Assembly: GCA_031274565.1 (NCBI GenBank)
Contig: JAISPY010000013.1
Location: 1-12,299 of the forward strand
DNA: 12,299 bases
Reading direction: 5' to 3'
DNA from: Treponema sp.
GTDB taxonomy: Bacteria; Spirochaetota; Spirochaetia; Treponematales; Breznakiellaceae
The translations under genes were made by a program, and so were the position numbers. Below the pieces are notes generated by a model. That model was not told the origin of the DNA. It searched no databases and was given only the letters and a program-made list of their open reading frames with translations. Below, one piece after another: positions 1-6,973 of this stretch (positions are counted from its first letter, which is position 1; every line of letters begins with the position of its first letter).

Positions 1-84
1 GTTGTTTCCGGCGCGACCGTTACCAGTAAGGCTATTAAAGAAGCGGTAAAAAACTGTGTGTTGGAAGCTATGAAGGATATATAA
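1..84 (+). CDS. FMN-binding domain protein, C-terminal end (partial)
   Basis: Only the last 27 codons and the TAA are in the window; the gene starts to the left. The readable tail begins VVSGATVTSKAI and ends EAMKDI. The SGAT-x-TS signature followed by an amphipathic helix is the typical end of FMN-binding domains (RnfG/NqrC-like and stand-alone lipoprotein versions), where the threonine of SGAT is the site of covalent FMN attachment in flavinylated members. Such proteins usually sit outside the cytoplasmic membrane and carry electrons. Which subfamily this is cannot be decided from 27 residues. The frame is open from base 1. Confidence 0.7.
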   Translation, partial: VVSGATVTSKAIKEAVKNCVLEAMKDI

Positions 85-396
85 ATTGTAGGGGCTTACG
101 GTCTTCATGGTTCCGAATAAAAAATAATGCGTACAGAAACACCTTTTGAGGCATCCGAGCAATCCCAGGTTTGCCTGATACCCCCACACCGTTTAACCGC
201 AGGGTTTTTTATAGAAGATTGGTTCCCTGCGGTTTAAGTAAGTGCGCTGTTCCGCCGGCTGGGGACCGGTAACGCGGTAGCTTACGATAGCCGGCGCTGG
301 TTCTATTCCCTTATAAAATAAAAGAATACGGTTAATTATAGTAAAAAAATCATATAAAGTAGAATATTATACCAACACGCTGGATGCTCAAAACCT
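85..396. other. Non-coding stretch with hairpins, downstream of the FMN-binding gene
   Basis: No supportable gene. It contains a 10-bp inverted repeat (195-204 with 225-234) and an 8-bp GC-rich inverted repeat (253-260 with 289-296) enclosing a smaller ACCG/CGGT hairpin (265-268 with 275-278). Bases about 305-372 are very AT-rich, as in a promoter region, but I see no convincing -35/-10 pair there. The hairpins may end transcription of the upstream gene, although neither has a classic U-tract directly after its right arm. Confidence 0.5.
195..234. terminator. Possible terminator-like hairpin
   Basis: AACCGCAGGG at 195-204 pairs perfectly with CCCTGCGGTT at 225-234 around a 20-base loop. The only T-run (T6) lies in the loop rather than after the stem, so it is not a textbook intrinsic terminator. 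Its position about 110 bases after the FMN-domain stop codon fits a 3' end structure. Confidence 0.35.
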
Positions 397-568
397 ATGA
401 TTATCAAGAAGATGCCTTTACGCAATCGAACCCAAACCAAAAACGCCGAGCATCCTTGGGTTCTCTGCGGTTACGGCGCTTGTTGTTTTCGGAGCAACCG
501 TACTAGGCAAAGAAGCGCTTATGCAGCGCCTGGTGAAACCGCACGGAAACATGAAAATAATTTGTTGA
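397..568 (+). pseudogene. Decayed N-terminal gene fragment with a membrane-spanning segment
   Basis: The ATG at 397 opens frame 1, but the protein-like signal is in frame 2. Read from about 413 it gives a basic stretch (YAIEPKPKTPS), then a hydrophobic segment (ILGFSAVTALVVFGATVLG, 452-508), then KEALMQRLVKPHGNMKI and a TGA at 566-568. This looks like the signal anchor of an exported or membrane protein, entered from ATG 397 through a one-base frameshift and cut off after about 55 residues. No clear Shine-Dalgarno precedes 397 and no downstream remainder is recognisable. The parent family is unknown. The call rests on residue character alone, and a chance open frame is a real alternative. Confidence 0.3.
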
Positions 569-593
569 CAGCTCATAGCTTAGGATTTAAGAT
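565..593 (+). promoter_or_regulatory. Sigma-70-type promoter candidate for the catabolic operon
   Basis: A perfect TTGACA at 565-570 and a TAAGAT (4 of 6 to TATAAT) at 588-593 are separated by exactly 17 bases. Transcription would start near 600 and give a leader of about 240 bases before the first operon gene. A second possible -10, TATAAG at 786-791, would give a short leader but lacks a good -35. Confidence 0.45.
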
Positions 594-643
594 CAGTAGA
601 GCGATTGGCAAGGTAAGTTTACCAATTTTCGATCCGAGATAGT

Positions 644-681
644 GGACTTCTTTCGAAATCCGGTTGGTTTCTCAGAAGTCC
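644..681 (+). promoter_or_regulatory. Leader hairpin
   Basis: GGACTTCT (644-651) pairs with AGAAGTCC (674-681), and inside it GAAA-t-CC (655-661) pairs with GGTTTC (666-671) around a GGTT loop. It would form in the transcribed leader if the 565-593 promoter is used. No U-tract follows, so a stability or regulatory role is likelier than termination. Confidence 0.4.
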
Positions 682-693
682 TTGCATTTGTTC

Positions 694-712
694 CCGTTTT
701 GTACCAAAACGG
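694..712. promoter_or_regulatory. Operator-like palindrome, copy 1 (CGTTTT-N5-AAAACG)
   Basis: CCGTTTTG-TAC-CAAAACGG is a perfect inverted repeat with 8-bp arms. It overlaps a second inverted repeat, GTACC (701-705) with GGTAC (711-715). The same CGTTTT-N5-AAAACG core recurs 29 bp downstream, which suggests a protein binding site. The FCD regulator encoded in the operon is the obvious candidate ligand, but this is inference; the motif is not the textbook FadR/FCD consensus. Confidence 0.45.
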
Positions 713-722
713 TACGCAAAAT

Positions 723-741
723 GCGTTTTTAAGGAAAACGC
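723..741. promoter_or_regulatory. Operator-like palindrome, copy 2 (CGTTTT-N5-AAAACG)
   Basis: GCGTTTT-TAAGG-AAAACGC is a perfect inverted repeat with 7-bp arms. Its core arms and spacer length are identical to copy 1, while the spacer sequence differs, as expected for a dimeric regulator reading only the arms. Centres of the two copies are at 703 and 732. Confidence 0.45.
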
Positions 742-749
742 TTTCAAAG

Positions 750-776
750 CTGAAGTTTCGTTCAACTGAAGTTTCG
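750..776. repeat. Short direct repeat CTGAAGTTTCG, two copies
   Basis: CTGAAGTTTCG occurs at 750-760 and again at 766-776, a 16-bp period, immediately downstream of the two palindromes and upstream of the first operon gene. Two helically spaced direct repeats can bind an activator, but they may equally be part of a dispersed repeat. Confidence 0.4.
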
Positions 777-837
777 AAAGAACCCTATAAGCAGTACACA
801 CCGTATAGGCAGATACGATTGAGGAGAGGAATGGAGC

Positions 838-3588
838 ATGGAATTACTGGGTGATTCGTCAGTCCCGATGGATGAAACAGGTTTTCAAGCATGTGCGGAA
901 AAACTGAAAAACCGCACGGTTCGGGAAGAATATCTTGATGCAATGGCCGTTTTTTTTGTGCAGGTCTGCAATAACCATGAAGCAATCGCCTATGAAATAC
1001 GGGGAATCTCCCAGTCGTTTCAATGTAATCTGGATACGGCTCGCATCTATACGTTCGTTTTCGACCACGGCGCGGTTGCGGTCTACCAAGGCCCTGCGGA
1101 AAAGCCCGGGGTGATCTTTTCTATCTCGGTAAAAACGGTCCTGGATATCATCGCGGGAACGGTGTATTCCGGCGTAGCTCAGATGGCGGGGGATATCAAG
1201 TATACCGGCCCTAAGCCCCAGGCGGTGCTCTTTCAGCGGATATTTGAACTGTTTCTCGATCAGTTCCTGGTGCGGGACGTGGAGGCACTGAACCATGCCG
1301 CCGCGCAGATCCAGCGGTCCGCCCGGGTGGTCAAGTTCGGCGTCATCGGCGGTGGACAGGCGTTCCACTTCCACTCCAACGGCGATCGGGATTCCGATAT
1401 CATCGCCTATACGGCCATTTACGACCGCAATTACGAGAACGCCAAGAAGATGGCCCTGACCTACCAGAAGGGGGTACTGATCCCCTATGACAATCTGGAA
1501 GCGATGCTGGCGTCCGATATTGACGCGGTCCTGGTGATGGTACCCCATGCGTACCATGTGGAACTGGTTTGTAAAGCCGCCGCCGCGGGGAAGCATGTGC
1601 TCTGCGAAAAGCCTATGGGCACTACCCTTGAAGGCTGCCGGAAGATGATCCGGGCGTGCAAGGACGCGGGAGTCAAGTTTATGATCGCTGAAAATCACCG
1701 CTTCCTACCCGCTCATAAGTACATGCACGATATTGTTAAACAGGGGCTTATCGGGGATGTGCTCATGGTCCGGGCTTACGAGGGGGTTGATGAAATAGCC
1801 GGGCTTTCCCAGAGCGGTTTCTGGAAAGGGGACCCCATCAAGGCCGGGGGCGGGGCGCTCATGGACATGGCAGCCCATAAATTTGTTACCATCGAATATA
1901 TTATCGGATCCAAGTGCCGGGAGCTTACGGCGTGCCTGGCCAAACAGATGATCCGTCTGCCGGAAAAGGCCGAGGATAACGCGGTGGCCATCGCTCGATA
2001 TGAAAACGGCGCAGTGGCGGATGTGATGGTGAGCTTTACCCAGCAAACGACCCCCTACAACAGCATGGAGATCTTCGGTACCCGGGGAAGCATCCTGGAA
2101 AACCATGCCTGGGAACGGCCGGTGCGCTTCTGTTCCTATGATGAGCGGATGGGGGAAAAGCAGCAGCAGTGGGTTGAGCCTGCCATTGAACACGCCGCCT
2201 TTCCCGAATACTACACCATCTCGGTACGAGAAACGGATCGGCACTTTGCCCAGTGCATCCTGGAAAACCGGGACCCTGAATTCACCCCGGAACAAGCAAT
2301 GAACGCCATCACCGCGATCCTGGCGGGTTACCTGTCCCATATCGAAGGCCGGCCGGTACGCACTGATGAAATTGAACAAATGGCCGACCGGGAGGGGACG
2401 AGCGCAATTTTGGAGCGGCTTGCTCCGTCTATCCCAATCAATAACAATTTGCCGGAGGTACAACCTGTGGAACCTATTGGTTATAACCCTAAGAGGGCTG
2501 CGGAGGTCATGGCCTTGTATGATCTCGATCTGCTTATCGCCACATCCCCTGAGAATGTGTACTACCTTTCAGGAATGCCTGTGCTTCATAGCGCGGCCAA
2601 TCCTATTCTCCTGGCGCTGAACAATCAGTATCCCAATCTGGCGTTGATACGCCGGGAAGGGGAGGGGACGGTGATCCACTGGAAGGTGTTCAAGAGTGCG
2701 GAGCGTTTCACTTGGTTCCAGGATCTCCTCGGAATCGAAAGTCAGGCTGAGGTGGGTAAGGCAATCCGTTCAAAGATCCGTGCCTGGGGCCTTATCGGTA
2801 AGCGGGTAGGGGTTGAATCCACCGCCCCGAAATTCCTCATCGATGCCCTGACCGGAGCAAGCGCCGGAATGACCGTGGTGAGCGCGGATCATGCCTTTCT
2901 GGACCTCCGGCTCGTCAAAACCCCTCGAGAAATCGAGTACCTGCAGCGGGCTGCGGACATTACCGAGGCGGCCCTGAAGGATACCATTGCTGCGGTACAA
3001 GAAGGGGTTACGGATGTGGAACTCCTCCGTATTGGCCGGGATGCGCTCTTGAAGCACGGCGCGGATGATTGGGATCACCTTACGCTGACCATTGGAGATT
3101 CAGACCCCGAAGCCCCGGGCACGGGCAGGGCGGTGAAGCGGGGCGAGATCGTGCGCCTGGACTTCGGCGGCATCTATCGAGGTTATGTGGCGGACATCAA
3201 CCAGGAAGTGGTAGTCGGCGACGCCCCGCCGGAGGCGGATACCTTGATCCAGGGTCTGTTGGATTTTCAACGCTATTTTGAGCAGCGGATCCGACCGGGA
3301 GTCAACATGAAGGCCTTGAGCGATGAAGCCCTGGCTTGGTATAAGAAGACCGTCCCCCAGGGCATCGCCTTTTCTATCGGCCATTCCATCGGGCTGCAGT
3401 GCGAGGATCAGCATATCTTCGGCGTCCTGGGGCAGCTTGATCGGGTCTTTGAAGAACGGATGGTCTTTGAGATCGAAGCCTGGGAGCCGTACCAGGGCGC
3501 GCTTATCGGCGTGGAGGACTGTTATGTGGTTACGAAAGAGGGCTGCCGCAAAATGACTACCATGTCCAAACAGATTATGCGGGTTTAA
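838..3588 (+). CDS. Three-part fusion: SCP2-like domain, Gfo/Idh/MocA dehydrogenase, M24 creatinase/prolidase-fold enzyme
   Basis: A single uninterrupted 916-residue frame. Residues about 50-150 resemble an SCP2 lipid-binding domain (GPAEKPGVIFSIS, then a MAGDIKYTG stretch). Residues about 164-525 are an NAD(P)-dependent Gfo/Idh/MocA oxidoreductase: GVIGGG nucleotide motif at 168-173, EKP at 257-259 with the usual lysine, and GGGALMDMAAH with D343 and H347. Residues 544-916 are an M24 metallohydrolase: a creatinase-type N-terminal domain (NVYYLSG, 573-579), then a catalytic domain with all five expected metal ligands, D775, D786 (spacing 11), H849, E880 and E893. Together these parts would oxidise a hydroxy or sugar-like substrate and hydrolyse a C-N or peptide-like bond. 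The start has AGGAGAGG at 822-829. First gene of the operon; the next gene follows within 40 bases. M24 folds also include non-peptidases (creatinase, DddP), so peptidase activity is not assured. Confidence 0.85.
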   Translation: MELLGDSSVPMDETGFQACAEKLKNRTVREEYLDAMAVFFVQVCNNHEAIAYEIRGISQSFQCNLDTARIYTFVFDHGAVAVYQGPAEKPGVIFSISVKTVLDIIAGTVYSGVAQMAGDIKYTGPKPQAVLFQRIFELFLDQFLVRDVEALNHAAAQIQRSARVVKFGVIGGGQAFHFHSNGDRDSDIIAYTAIYDRNYENAKKMALTYQKGVLIPYDNLEAMLASDIDAVLVMVPHAYHVELVCKAAAAGKHVLCEKPMGTTLEGCRKMIRACKDAGVKFMIAENHRFLPAHKYMHDIVKQGLIGDVLMVRAYEGVDEIAGLSQSGFWKGDPIKAGGGALMDMAAHKFVTIEYIIGSKCRELTACLAKQMIRLPEKAEDNAVAIARYENGAVADVMVSFTQQTTPYNSMEIFGTRGSILENHAWERPVRFCSYDERMGEKQQQWVEPAIEHAAFPEYYTISVRETDRHFAQCILENRDPEFTPEQAMNAITAILAGYLSHIEGRPVRTDEIEQMADREGTSAILERLAPSIPINNNLPEVQPVEPIGYNPKRAAEVMALYDLDLLIATSPENVYYLSGMPVLHSAANPILLALNNQYPNLALIRREGEGTVIHWKVFKSAERFTWFQDLLGIESQAEVGKAIRSKIRAWGLIGKRVGVESTAPKFLIDALTGASAGMTVVSADHAFLDLRLVKTPREIEYLQRAADITEAALKDTIAAVQEGVTDVELLRIGRDALLKHGADDWDHLTLTIGDSDPEAPGTGRAVKRGEIVRLDFGGIYRGYVADINQEVVVGDAPPEADTLIQGLLDFQRYFEQRIRPGVNMKALSDEALAWYKKTVPQGIAFSIGHSIGLQCEDQHIFGVLGQLDRVFEERMVFEIEAWEPYQGALIGVEDCYVVTKEGCRKMTTMSKQIMRV
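2454..2469 (+). promoter_or_regulatory. Internal Shine-Dalgarno and in-frame GTG at the M24 junction
   Basis: GGAGG at 2454-2458 lies 8 bases before an in-frame GTG (2467-2469, codon 544), exactly where the M24 part begins after a linker (PINNNLPEVQPVEP). Starting here would give a 373-residue protein, the normal length of a stand-alone creatinase/prolidase-fold enzyme. Either the site is still used to make a separate M24 protein, or it is a relic of two genes joined by loss of a stop codon. Confidence 0.5.
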
Positions 3589-3626
3589 TGGCTCAGAATG
3601 AATATAGAAAACAAAGGAGTAACAGA

Positions 3627-4430
3627 ATGAGTGAGACTAAACGGAAGCCTTTGGTTATCATCGCTACGCCGAATATCTGCTGGCTCAACCCTACGGTAGC
3701 GTATCCGAAAAAGGCCCCGGAAATAATCCAAGAGGCGGTAAAATGCCGCGAGGCCGGCGCAAGCATACTGCACACCCATGCGGAAGGCCAGTGGGCGGAA
3801 GTCATTAACGGCGTGCGGGATCAGTGCGACCTCATCATCCAGAGCGGTATGTCCAGTATTCCCCTCCAGGAGCGGATCGAGCTTTTCGAACAGAAGTCCG
3901 ATATGGTGTCGATTATTGCGAACCATCATGCGGAAGCCTTTACCGAGGTGAACTGCGATGTGCTCCATCCTCTGGCGGAACTGGAGGAATACTGCGTTGC
4001 CTGCCGGAAGTACGGGGTCAAGCCCGAATGGGAGATATGGCACCCCGGTTCCATCTGGAACCTGAACCAGCTCATTACCAAGGGTCTTTTGGATCCGCCC
4101 TATATCACCACCTTCTTCTTAGGCTGGCCTGGCGGCACCTGGTCGCCCCCAACCGTGCATGAATACCTCTACCGTAAGAGCCTCATGCCGAAACACTGCG
4201 TGATCAACCTGAGCCTCATGGCTGCGGAACAGATGGAGGTCCTGGTGACGGCCATTACCCACGGCGACCATGTGCGGGTTGGGACTGAGGACTGGCCGTA
4301 TCTGCAGAATGGCAGGATTGCCAAGACCCATGAACTGGTCAAGGAAATAGCGGATATCTCCCGCTCCTTAGGACGGGAAGTGGCGACCCCGGCGCAGGCC
4401 CGGGAAATGACCGGGTTAACCCAACTCTAG
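3627..4430 (+). CDS. Beta-keto acid cleavage enzyme (BKACE/DUF849 family)
   Basis: A 267-residue TIM-barrel enzyme. Characterised BKACE members condense a beta-keto acid with acetyl-CoA, releasing acetoacetate and a new CoA ester; 3-keto-5-aminohexanoate and dehydrocarnitine are known substrates. Family marks: AGASILHTH with the zinc-binding pair H49 and H51, then RVGTEDW with R217, E221 (third zinc ligand) and D222 (catalytic acid). Two regions depart from the common pattern: HxH is followed by AEG rather than the frequent x-Arg, and the N-terminal strand reads VIIATPNICWLNP instead of the usual CAVTGA-like sequence, so the substrate may be unusual. The start at 3627 is chosen for AAGGAGT at 3614-3620; an ATG at 3588 overlapping the previous stop (TAATG) is in frame but has no comparable ribosome site. 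It lies 38 bases after the fusion gene. Confidence 0.88.
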   Translation: MSETKRKPLVIIATPNICWLNPTVAYPKKAPEIIQEAVKCREAGASILHTHAEGQWAEVINGVRDQCDLIIQSGMSSIPLQERIELFEQKSDMVSIIANHHAEAFTEVNCDVLHPLAELEEYCVACRKYGVKPEWEIWHPGSIWNLNQLITKGLLDPPYITTFFLGWPGGTWSPPTVHEYLYRKSLMPKHCVINLSLMAAEQMEVLVTAITHGDHVRVGTEDWPYLQNGRIAKTHELVKEIADISRSLGREVATPAQAREMTGLTQL

Positions 4431-4439
4431 GAGGAAGCT

Positions 4440-5210
4440 ATGACGGATAAACGCGTCGCCATTATTACCGGTGCGTCGGTGGGCATAGGCCGCGCCGCGG
4501 CGATAAAATTTGCCCAGGAGGGCTATCATGTGGCTATCATTGCCCGGGGTAAAGCAATACATGCGGTGGGAGCGGAGATACGCGCCTTAGGCGTGGAGTG
4601 CATTGACTTTCAAGGCGATGTCAGCGCGGAACAGGACGTAAAAACCATGGTCGCCCAGGTGGAAGCCCAGTGGGGGCGGGTGGATGTGCTGAACTGTAAC
4701 GCCGGCATTGTGGTGGTGAAGCCTTTGGAGGACACCACCTGGGAGGATTTTGTCAACGTGACCCATATCAACCTCGGGGGACACTTCCTCTTTACCAAAC
4801 AGGTGATACCCATCATGAAGCGACAGAACCGAGGGGCCATCGTGAACATGGGTTCGGTTTCCGGCCATGTAGGACAGACGGAGCACGGGATCTACGGCGC
4901 TACCAAGGCTGGCATCATCGCTTTTACCCGGGCAATTGCCTGGGAACTGGCAAAATACCATATCCGCGTCAATTCCGTAAGCCCCGGCTCGGTGGACACG
5001 CCAATGCTACGGAGTGACATTCAGCTTGAGTCTACCCGAACCGGTAGGTCCTTTGCAGAGGTAAAGAAACTGCGGGAGCACGAGCAGGCTTTTGACCGCT
5101 GGGCGGATCCTGCGGAAATTGCCGAGGCGATTTACTTCCTGGCCAGTGATGCGGCTTCGTTTATCACCGGAACGGATCTCCTGGTGGATTGCGGCTGGGT
5201 GGCCAAGTGA
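4440..5210 (+). CDS. Short-chain dehydrogenase/reductase (FabG-like SDR)
   Basis: A 256-residue classical SDR, a cytoplasmic NAD(P)-dependent oxidoreductase for a hydroxyl/keto pair. Visible motifs: TGASVGIG at 10-17 (cofactor loop), CNAG with N87, catalytic S139, Y152 and K156 (YGATK), SPGSVDTPM after the active site, and a C-terminal FITGTDLLVDCGW typical of the FabG-like group. Its ribosome site AGGAGGA (4429-4435) overlaps the BKACE stop codon, so the two genes are tightly coupled; its own stop overlaps the regulator's GTG. Directly after a BKACE, a natural role is to interconvert the beta-hydroxy and beta-keto forms of the acid that BKACE cleaves (inference). Substrate cannot be told from the fold. 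Confidence 0.92.
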   Translation: MTDKRVAIITGASVGIGRAAAIKFAQEGYHVAIIARGKAIHAVGAEIRALGVECIDFQGDVSAEQDVKTMVAQVEAQWGRVDVLNCNAGIVVVKPLEDTTWEDFVNVTHINLGGHFLFTKQVIPIMKRQNRGAIVNMGSVSGHVGQTEHGIYGATKAGIIAFTRAIAWELAKYHIRVNSVSPGSVDTPMLRSDIQLESTRTGRSFAEVKKLREHEQAFDRWADPAEIAEAIYFLASDAASFITGTDLLVDCGWVAK

Positions 5211-5932
5211 GCGAGGGCCTCAATCAATACGCATTCAGCACCCTGAAGCGATCCAGCACCGTAGCGCGTATTGTGGAGCATCTCATCGATCTCATCAAAA
5301 GTAGCAGCCTACAGGTGGGGGATAAGCTCCCCGCCGAACGGCAGCTCTGTGAAATGATCGGTGTTTCCCGGCCCATCTTACGGGAAGCCCTGAAGGCCCT
5401 GCAGGTGATGAATATCATTGATATGCGCCAGGGAGCGGGGACCTATATCAAGAGTCTTGAACCTGAAGACGTGGTGGAGCATCTGGACATCGTGTTCCAC
5501 CTGGATTCGAGTCTCTACCATGATCTCTATGAGGCTCGAAGGGTCCTTGAAACAAGCCTCGCCGCCATGGCCGCGGAAAAGATAAGCGACCGGGAGATCC
5601 TGCTTATTGAAGAGAACCTACGACAGGCTGCGGCGGATATGGATGATGAACAGGCGTTCTTTGATCGGGATTTGGAACTGCATGGGATGATAATGAAGGC
5701 TGCAGGTAATCGGGTTATCCCGGTGTTCATGCAGTCCATCAACAAACTGGCTTTGTTGATACGCCAAAAAACGAATGCCATGCCCCGGATCCGCAGAAAC
5801 ACCATACAGGATCATGAGGCGATCCTCAGGGCGCTGAAAAGTCGTAATCCCCAGGAAAGTGCGGCGGCGATGGAGCGTCATATATACCATGTGGAGCATG
5901 CATTTCTTTATGCAACGGAGGTTGAGTTATGA
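5207..5932 (+). CDS. GntR-family transcriptional regulator, FCD (FadR-type) subfamily
   Basis: A DNA-binding repressor or activator with an N-terminal winged helix (VGDKLPAERQLCEMIGVSRP, then a REALKAL recognition helix and GAGTYIKS wing, residues about 17-84) and an all-helical FCD effector domain. The four usual FCD metal ligands are present: D155 and H159 (DLELH), H203 (DHEAI) and H225 (ERHIYH), so it probably binds a carboxylate ligand through a metal. FCD regulators often sense acids such as lactate, gluconate or uronates. The start is chosen at GTG 5207, which overlaps the SDR stop (GTGA), implying translational coupling; a TTG at 5189 in frame is an alternative. It sits inside the operon, which suggests autoregulation together with the enzymes. 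Confidence 0.88.
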   Translation: MSEGLNQYAFSTLKRSSTVARIVEHLIDLIKSSSLQVGDKLPAERQLCEMIGVSRPILREALKALQVMNIIDMRQGAGTYIKSLEPEDVVEHLDIVFHLDSSLYHDLYEARRVLETSLAAMAAEKISDREILLIEENLRQAAADMDDEQAFFDRDLELHGMIMKAAGNRVIPVFMQSINKLALLIRQKTNAMPRIRRNTIQDHEAILRALKSRNPQESAAAMERHIYHVEHAFLYATEVEL

Positions 5933-6873
5933 GTGTATATTTTGTTACCGGCGCAAGCGGCTGTATAGGCGGCTGGGCGGTTAAGCAGCTTGTGGAATCA
6001 GGACACCACGTCTTTGCCCTTACGCCCCATCCGGAAAAGCTGGAAAAGCTCCGGCTTATTATGAAACGGCCGGATATAGCAAAAATTATTCCTATTCCCG
6101 GGGATATTACCAATCCGGATCTGTGCAAGCTGGTGGTGTCCTTGGGCGGGGTGGAAAAGATCCTGCACCTGGCGGCGTTACAGATGCCCTTCTGTAAGGC
6201 GAATCCCTCCCTGGGGGCGCGGGTGAATGTAGAGGGAACCATAAATATCTTTGAAGCGGCCCGGGCAGCGGGGATCAAAAAAGTGGTCTACGCGAGCAGC
6301 ACCGCGGTCTATGGAAATAGTGCCGACTATCCGGGGGGCGAGTTTAGTCACGATTCCCCGCTGATACCCCGATCCTTCTACGGGGTCTATAAACAGGACA
6401 ATGAGTGGGCTGCAAAAGTGTACTTTGAGGAGACGGGGGTTTCCAGTATTGCCATACGGCCTTTTGTGGTCTACGGTCCCCTGCGGGATCAGGGAATGAC
6501 CTCCACCCCCACTGCGGCCATCAAGGCGGCGGTTCGGGGGGAGGCCTATGAGATTTCCTACGGTGGTACGGCGGAGTTCCAGTTTGCCCGCGATGTGGCC
6601 CAGGCTTTTATTGCCGCAGCAGAAAAGGAGTATACCGGCGCGGTGGTCTATAATTTGGGAGGAGGCACGGTCAGTATGGAGCAGATCATTGCCGCCATCG
6701 AAAAGGCCGTGCCGGAAGCGAAGGGACGGATCACCTTTAAAAATACCCCCCTGCCTTTTCCGCGGCACCGGGATACGGGAGAACTGGCAAAACTGGTAGG
6801 TCCCGTATGTCAAACCCCCCTTGAGGAGGGGATCCGCATAAGCGCGGAATATTTCAGAACGGCACTTGCCTAG
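5929..6873 (+). CDS. NAD-dependent epimerase/dehydratase (extended SDR)
   Basis: A 314-residue extended SDR of the nucleotide-sugar epimerase type. It shows TGASGCIG at 7-14 (NAD-binding loop), a Ser/Thr pair in YASSTAVYG with S124, catalytic Y151 and K155 (YGVYK), IRPFVVYGP further on, and RDVAQAFIAA in the C-terminal substrate domain. S124/Y151/K155 lie almost where GalE has S124/Y149/K153. Members epimerise or oxidise sugars, but several act on free sugar acids or lactones (for example uronate dehydrogenase), which would suit this catabolic setting better than cell-wall synthesis (inference). The ATG overlaps the regulator stop (ATGA) and has GGAGG at 5917-5921. Confidence 0.88.
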   Translation: MSVYFVTGASGCIGGWAVKQLVESGHHVFALTPHPEKLEKLRLIMKRPDIAKIIPIPGDITNPDLCKLVVSLGGVEKILHLAALQMPFCKANPSLGARVNVEGTINIFEAARAAGIKKVVYASSTAVYGNSADYPGGEFSHDSPLIPRSFYGVYKQDNEWAAKVYFEETGVSSIAIRPFVVYGPLRDQGMTSTPTAAIKAAVRGEAYEISYGGTAEFQFARDVAQAFIAAAEKEYTGAVVYNLGGGTVSMEQIIAAIEKAVPEAKGRITFKNTPLPFPRHRDTGELAKLVGPVCQTPLEEGIRISAEYFRTALA

Positions 6874-6926
6874 GGAGTCCTGCGCTGGTAAGCGGCGGGT
6901 ACTTTCCCCGGCAAATAAGGTAGCGC

Positions 6927-6961
6927 GGTTATTCAAGCCGTTATTGAATAACCCAATTTTT
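6927..6961 (+). terminator. Hairpin plus T-run between epimerase and binding protein (attenuator or partial terminator)
   Basis: GGTTATTCAA (6927-6936) pairs perfectly with TTGAATAACC (6944-6953) around a 7-base loop, followed by CAA and TTTTT (6957-6961). The stem is AT-rich, so termination would be leaky. It sits just ahead of the binding-protein ribosome site and could set a separate expression level for that gene or protect its 5' end. Confidence 0.5.
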
Positions 6962-6973
6962 AGGAGGAAAAAG

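Noticed and set aside
296..312. GGTTCTATTCCC resembling a tRNA T-arm
   Set aside because: The flanking bases do not form a T-stem, and no acceptor, D or anticodon arm can be drawn around it.
642..854. Open frame of 70 codons in the leader
   Set aside because: It has no ribosome site, overlaps the hairpins and palindromes, and ends inside the start of the fusion gene. Its residues look like translated repeats.
859..1698. Long minus-strand open frame (279 codons) and a similar one at 1705-2463
   Set aside because: Both lie antisense to the fusion gene, whose domains and catalytic residues are clear, so they are codon-bias shadows.
2400..2480. Frameshift or missed stop separating the Gfo/Idh and M24 genes
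   Set aside because: The frame is continuous with sensible linker residues and no stop, so as given the sequence encodes a fusion. A sequencing error cannot be excluded without reads.
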